From: Psychrobacter sp.
GTDB taxonomy: Bacteria; Pseudomonadota; Gammaproteobacteria; Pseudomonadales; Moraxellaceae
NCBI GenBank assembly: GCA_029264635.1
Contig: JARIAA010000147.1
Location: 1 to 7,005, forward strand
Length of the DNA: 7,005 nt
Reading direction: 5' to 3'
The notes beneath the pieces are model-generated. The model saw only the letters and a list, made by a program, of their open reading frames with translations, had not been told where the DNA came from and searched no databases. Below, one piece after another: positions 6,596 to 7,005 of the stretch; the first letter of the stretch is position 1; every line of letters starts with the position of its first letter. The translations under genes were made by a program, and so were the position numbers.

Positions 6596-7005
6596 TGAGC
6601 CCCTCCTCTACTCCTGCCTCTTCTCCTATAGCAGCTTATAGCGCTGCTGACTACCTCTCTTGCTTGCAAGTGGTCATGGTGAATACTACTTTGCCTGCTA
6701 ATATTGGTTCAGCGGCACGGGCCATGCATACCATGGGCCTATTGCATTTGACAGTCGTTGATCCTAAGCTGTCAATTGATGAAACCAGTGTGTCGCATGC
6801 AGCGGGCGGCATTGATGTATTATCATCCGCTCTGATAGCCCCAACCCTTGAGTCTGCTATTGCTGATTGTCAGCTTGTCTTTGCCGCCAGCAGTCTCAGT
6901 CGTCATCTGCCGCGCCCTGTCGTGACCCCCACGCAAGCGGCAAAAATTATGCTGGACTTTATTGACGCACAAAAAGCTATCAAGCAGCAATCTGCTTCTG
7001 CCACG
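6595..7005 (+). CDS. TrmH/SpoU-family RNA 2'-O-methyltransferase, probably TrmJ-like (3' truncated)
   Basis: The first 137 codons of an SPOUT-class methyltransferase, open to the window edge. Family members transfer a methyl group from S-adenosylmethionine to a ribose 2'-OH; TrmJ does this at position 32 of tRNA. The N-terminal motif 1 is recognisable: NIGSAARAM at 36-44, preceded by the hydrophobic strand LQVVMVN and followed by HTMGL and LTVVDPK. HAAGGIDVL then matches the AAGA-DVL region of TrmJ, and LVFAASSLSRHLPRP matches its GTSARSRxLPxP segment. The SAM-binding trefoil knot would lie beyond the window. The first 24 or so residues are a Ser/Pro/Ala-rich extension not usual in TrmJ. The ATG overlaps the HPt stop (TAATG, shared A at 6595), suggesting translational coupling; the only upstream Shine-Dalgarno is a weak GAG. 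The family is firm, but TrmJ rather than another TrmH-type enzyme is inferred. Confidence 0.85.
   Translation, partial: MSPSSTPASSPIAAYSAADYLSCLQVVMVNTTLPANIGSAARAMHTMGLLHLTVVDPKLSIDETSVSHAAGGIDVLSSALIAPTLESAIADCQLVFAASSLSRHLPRPVVTPTQAAKIMLDFIDAQKAIKQQSASAT

Overview
The window looks like a chromosomal housekeeping segment of a gammaproteobacterium of the Moraxellaceae, most likely Psychrobacter or a close relative. This rests on the DnaE sequence, which is proteobacterial type with E. coli-like landmarks throughout and resembles Acinetobacter/Psychrobacter DnaE as I remember it, on the moderate G+C with AT-rich intergenic DNA, and on the Moraxellaceae-like sodium/alanine symporter. The genus is an inference. 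All genes are on the + strand. I see no mobile element, CRISPR array, tRNA or rRNA.

Layout: (1) 1-544 is the C-terminal third of an NAD+-dependent aldehyde dehydrogenase of the PuuC/KauB-like group, cut by the window edge. (2) 652-2100 is a complete alanine/glycine:cation symporter (AGCS family), with an extended -10 promoter candidate and a clear Shine-Dalgarno upstream and a strong intrinsic terminator (2136-2173) just after it. (3) 2101-2408 is a 308-base intergenic region holding that terminator, candidate dnaE promoters and an imperfect 23-base tandem repeat in the presumed dnaE leader. (4) 2409-6149 is dnaE, the replicative DNA polymerase III alpha subunit. It has 1246 residues against 1160 in E. 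coli, and most of the excess is one Lys/Arg-free acidic insertion near the C terminus. (5) 6167-6595 encodes a small stand-alone histidine phosphotransfer (HPt) protein. (6) 6595 to the window end is the N-terminal part of a TrmH/SpoU-type RNA 2'-O-methyltransferase, probably TrmJ-like.

The last three genes are tightly packed (17-base gap, then a 1-base TAATG overlap), so dnaE, hpt and the methyltransferase are probably co-transcribed. The symporter appears to be a separate unit. The dehydrogenase and symporter may both serve amine/amino-acid catabolism, but nothing in the sequence ties them together functionally.

I do not see a wholly new system. The points most worth a second look are the acidic, repeat-bearing insertion in the DnaE tau-binding region, the non-canonical clamp-binding pentapeptide (MMDLF), the HPt protein riding in a replication operon, and the tandem repeat in the dnaE leader.
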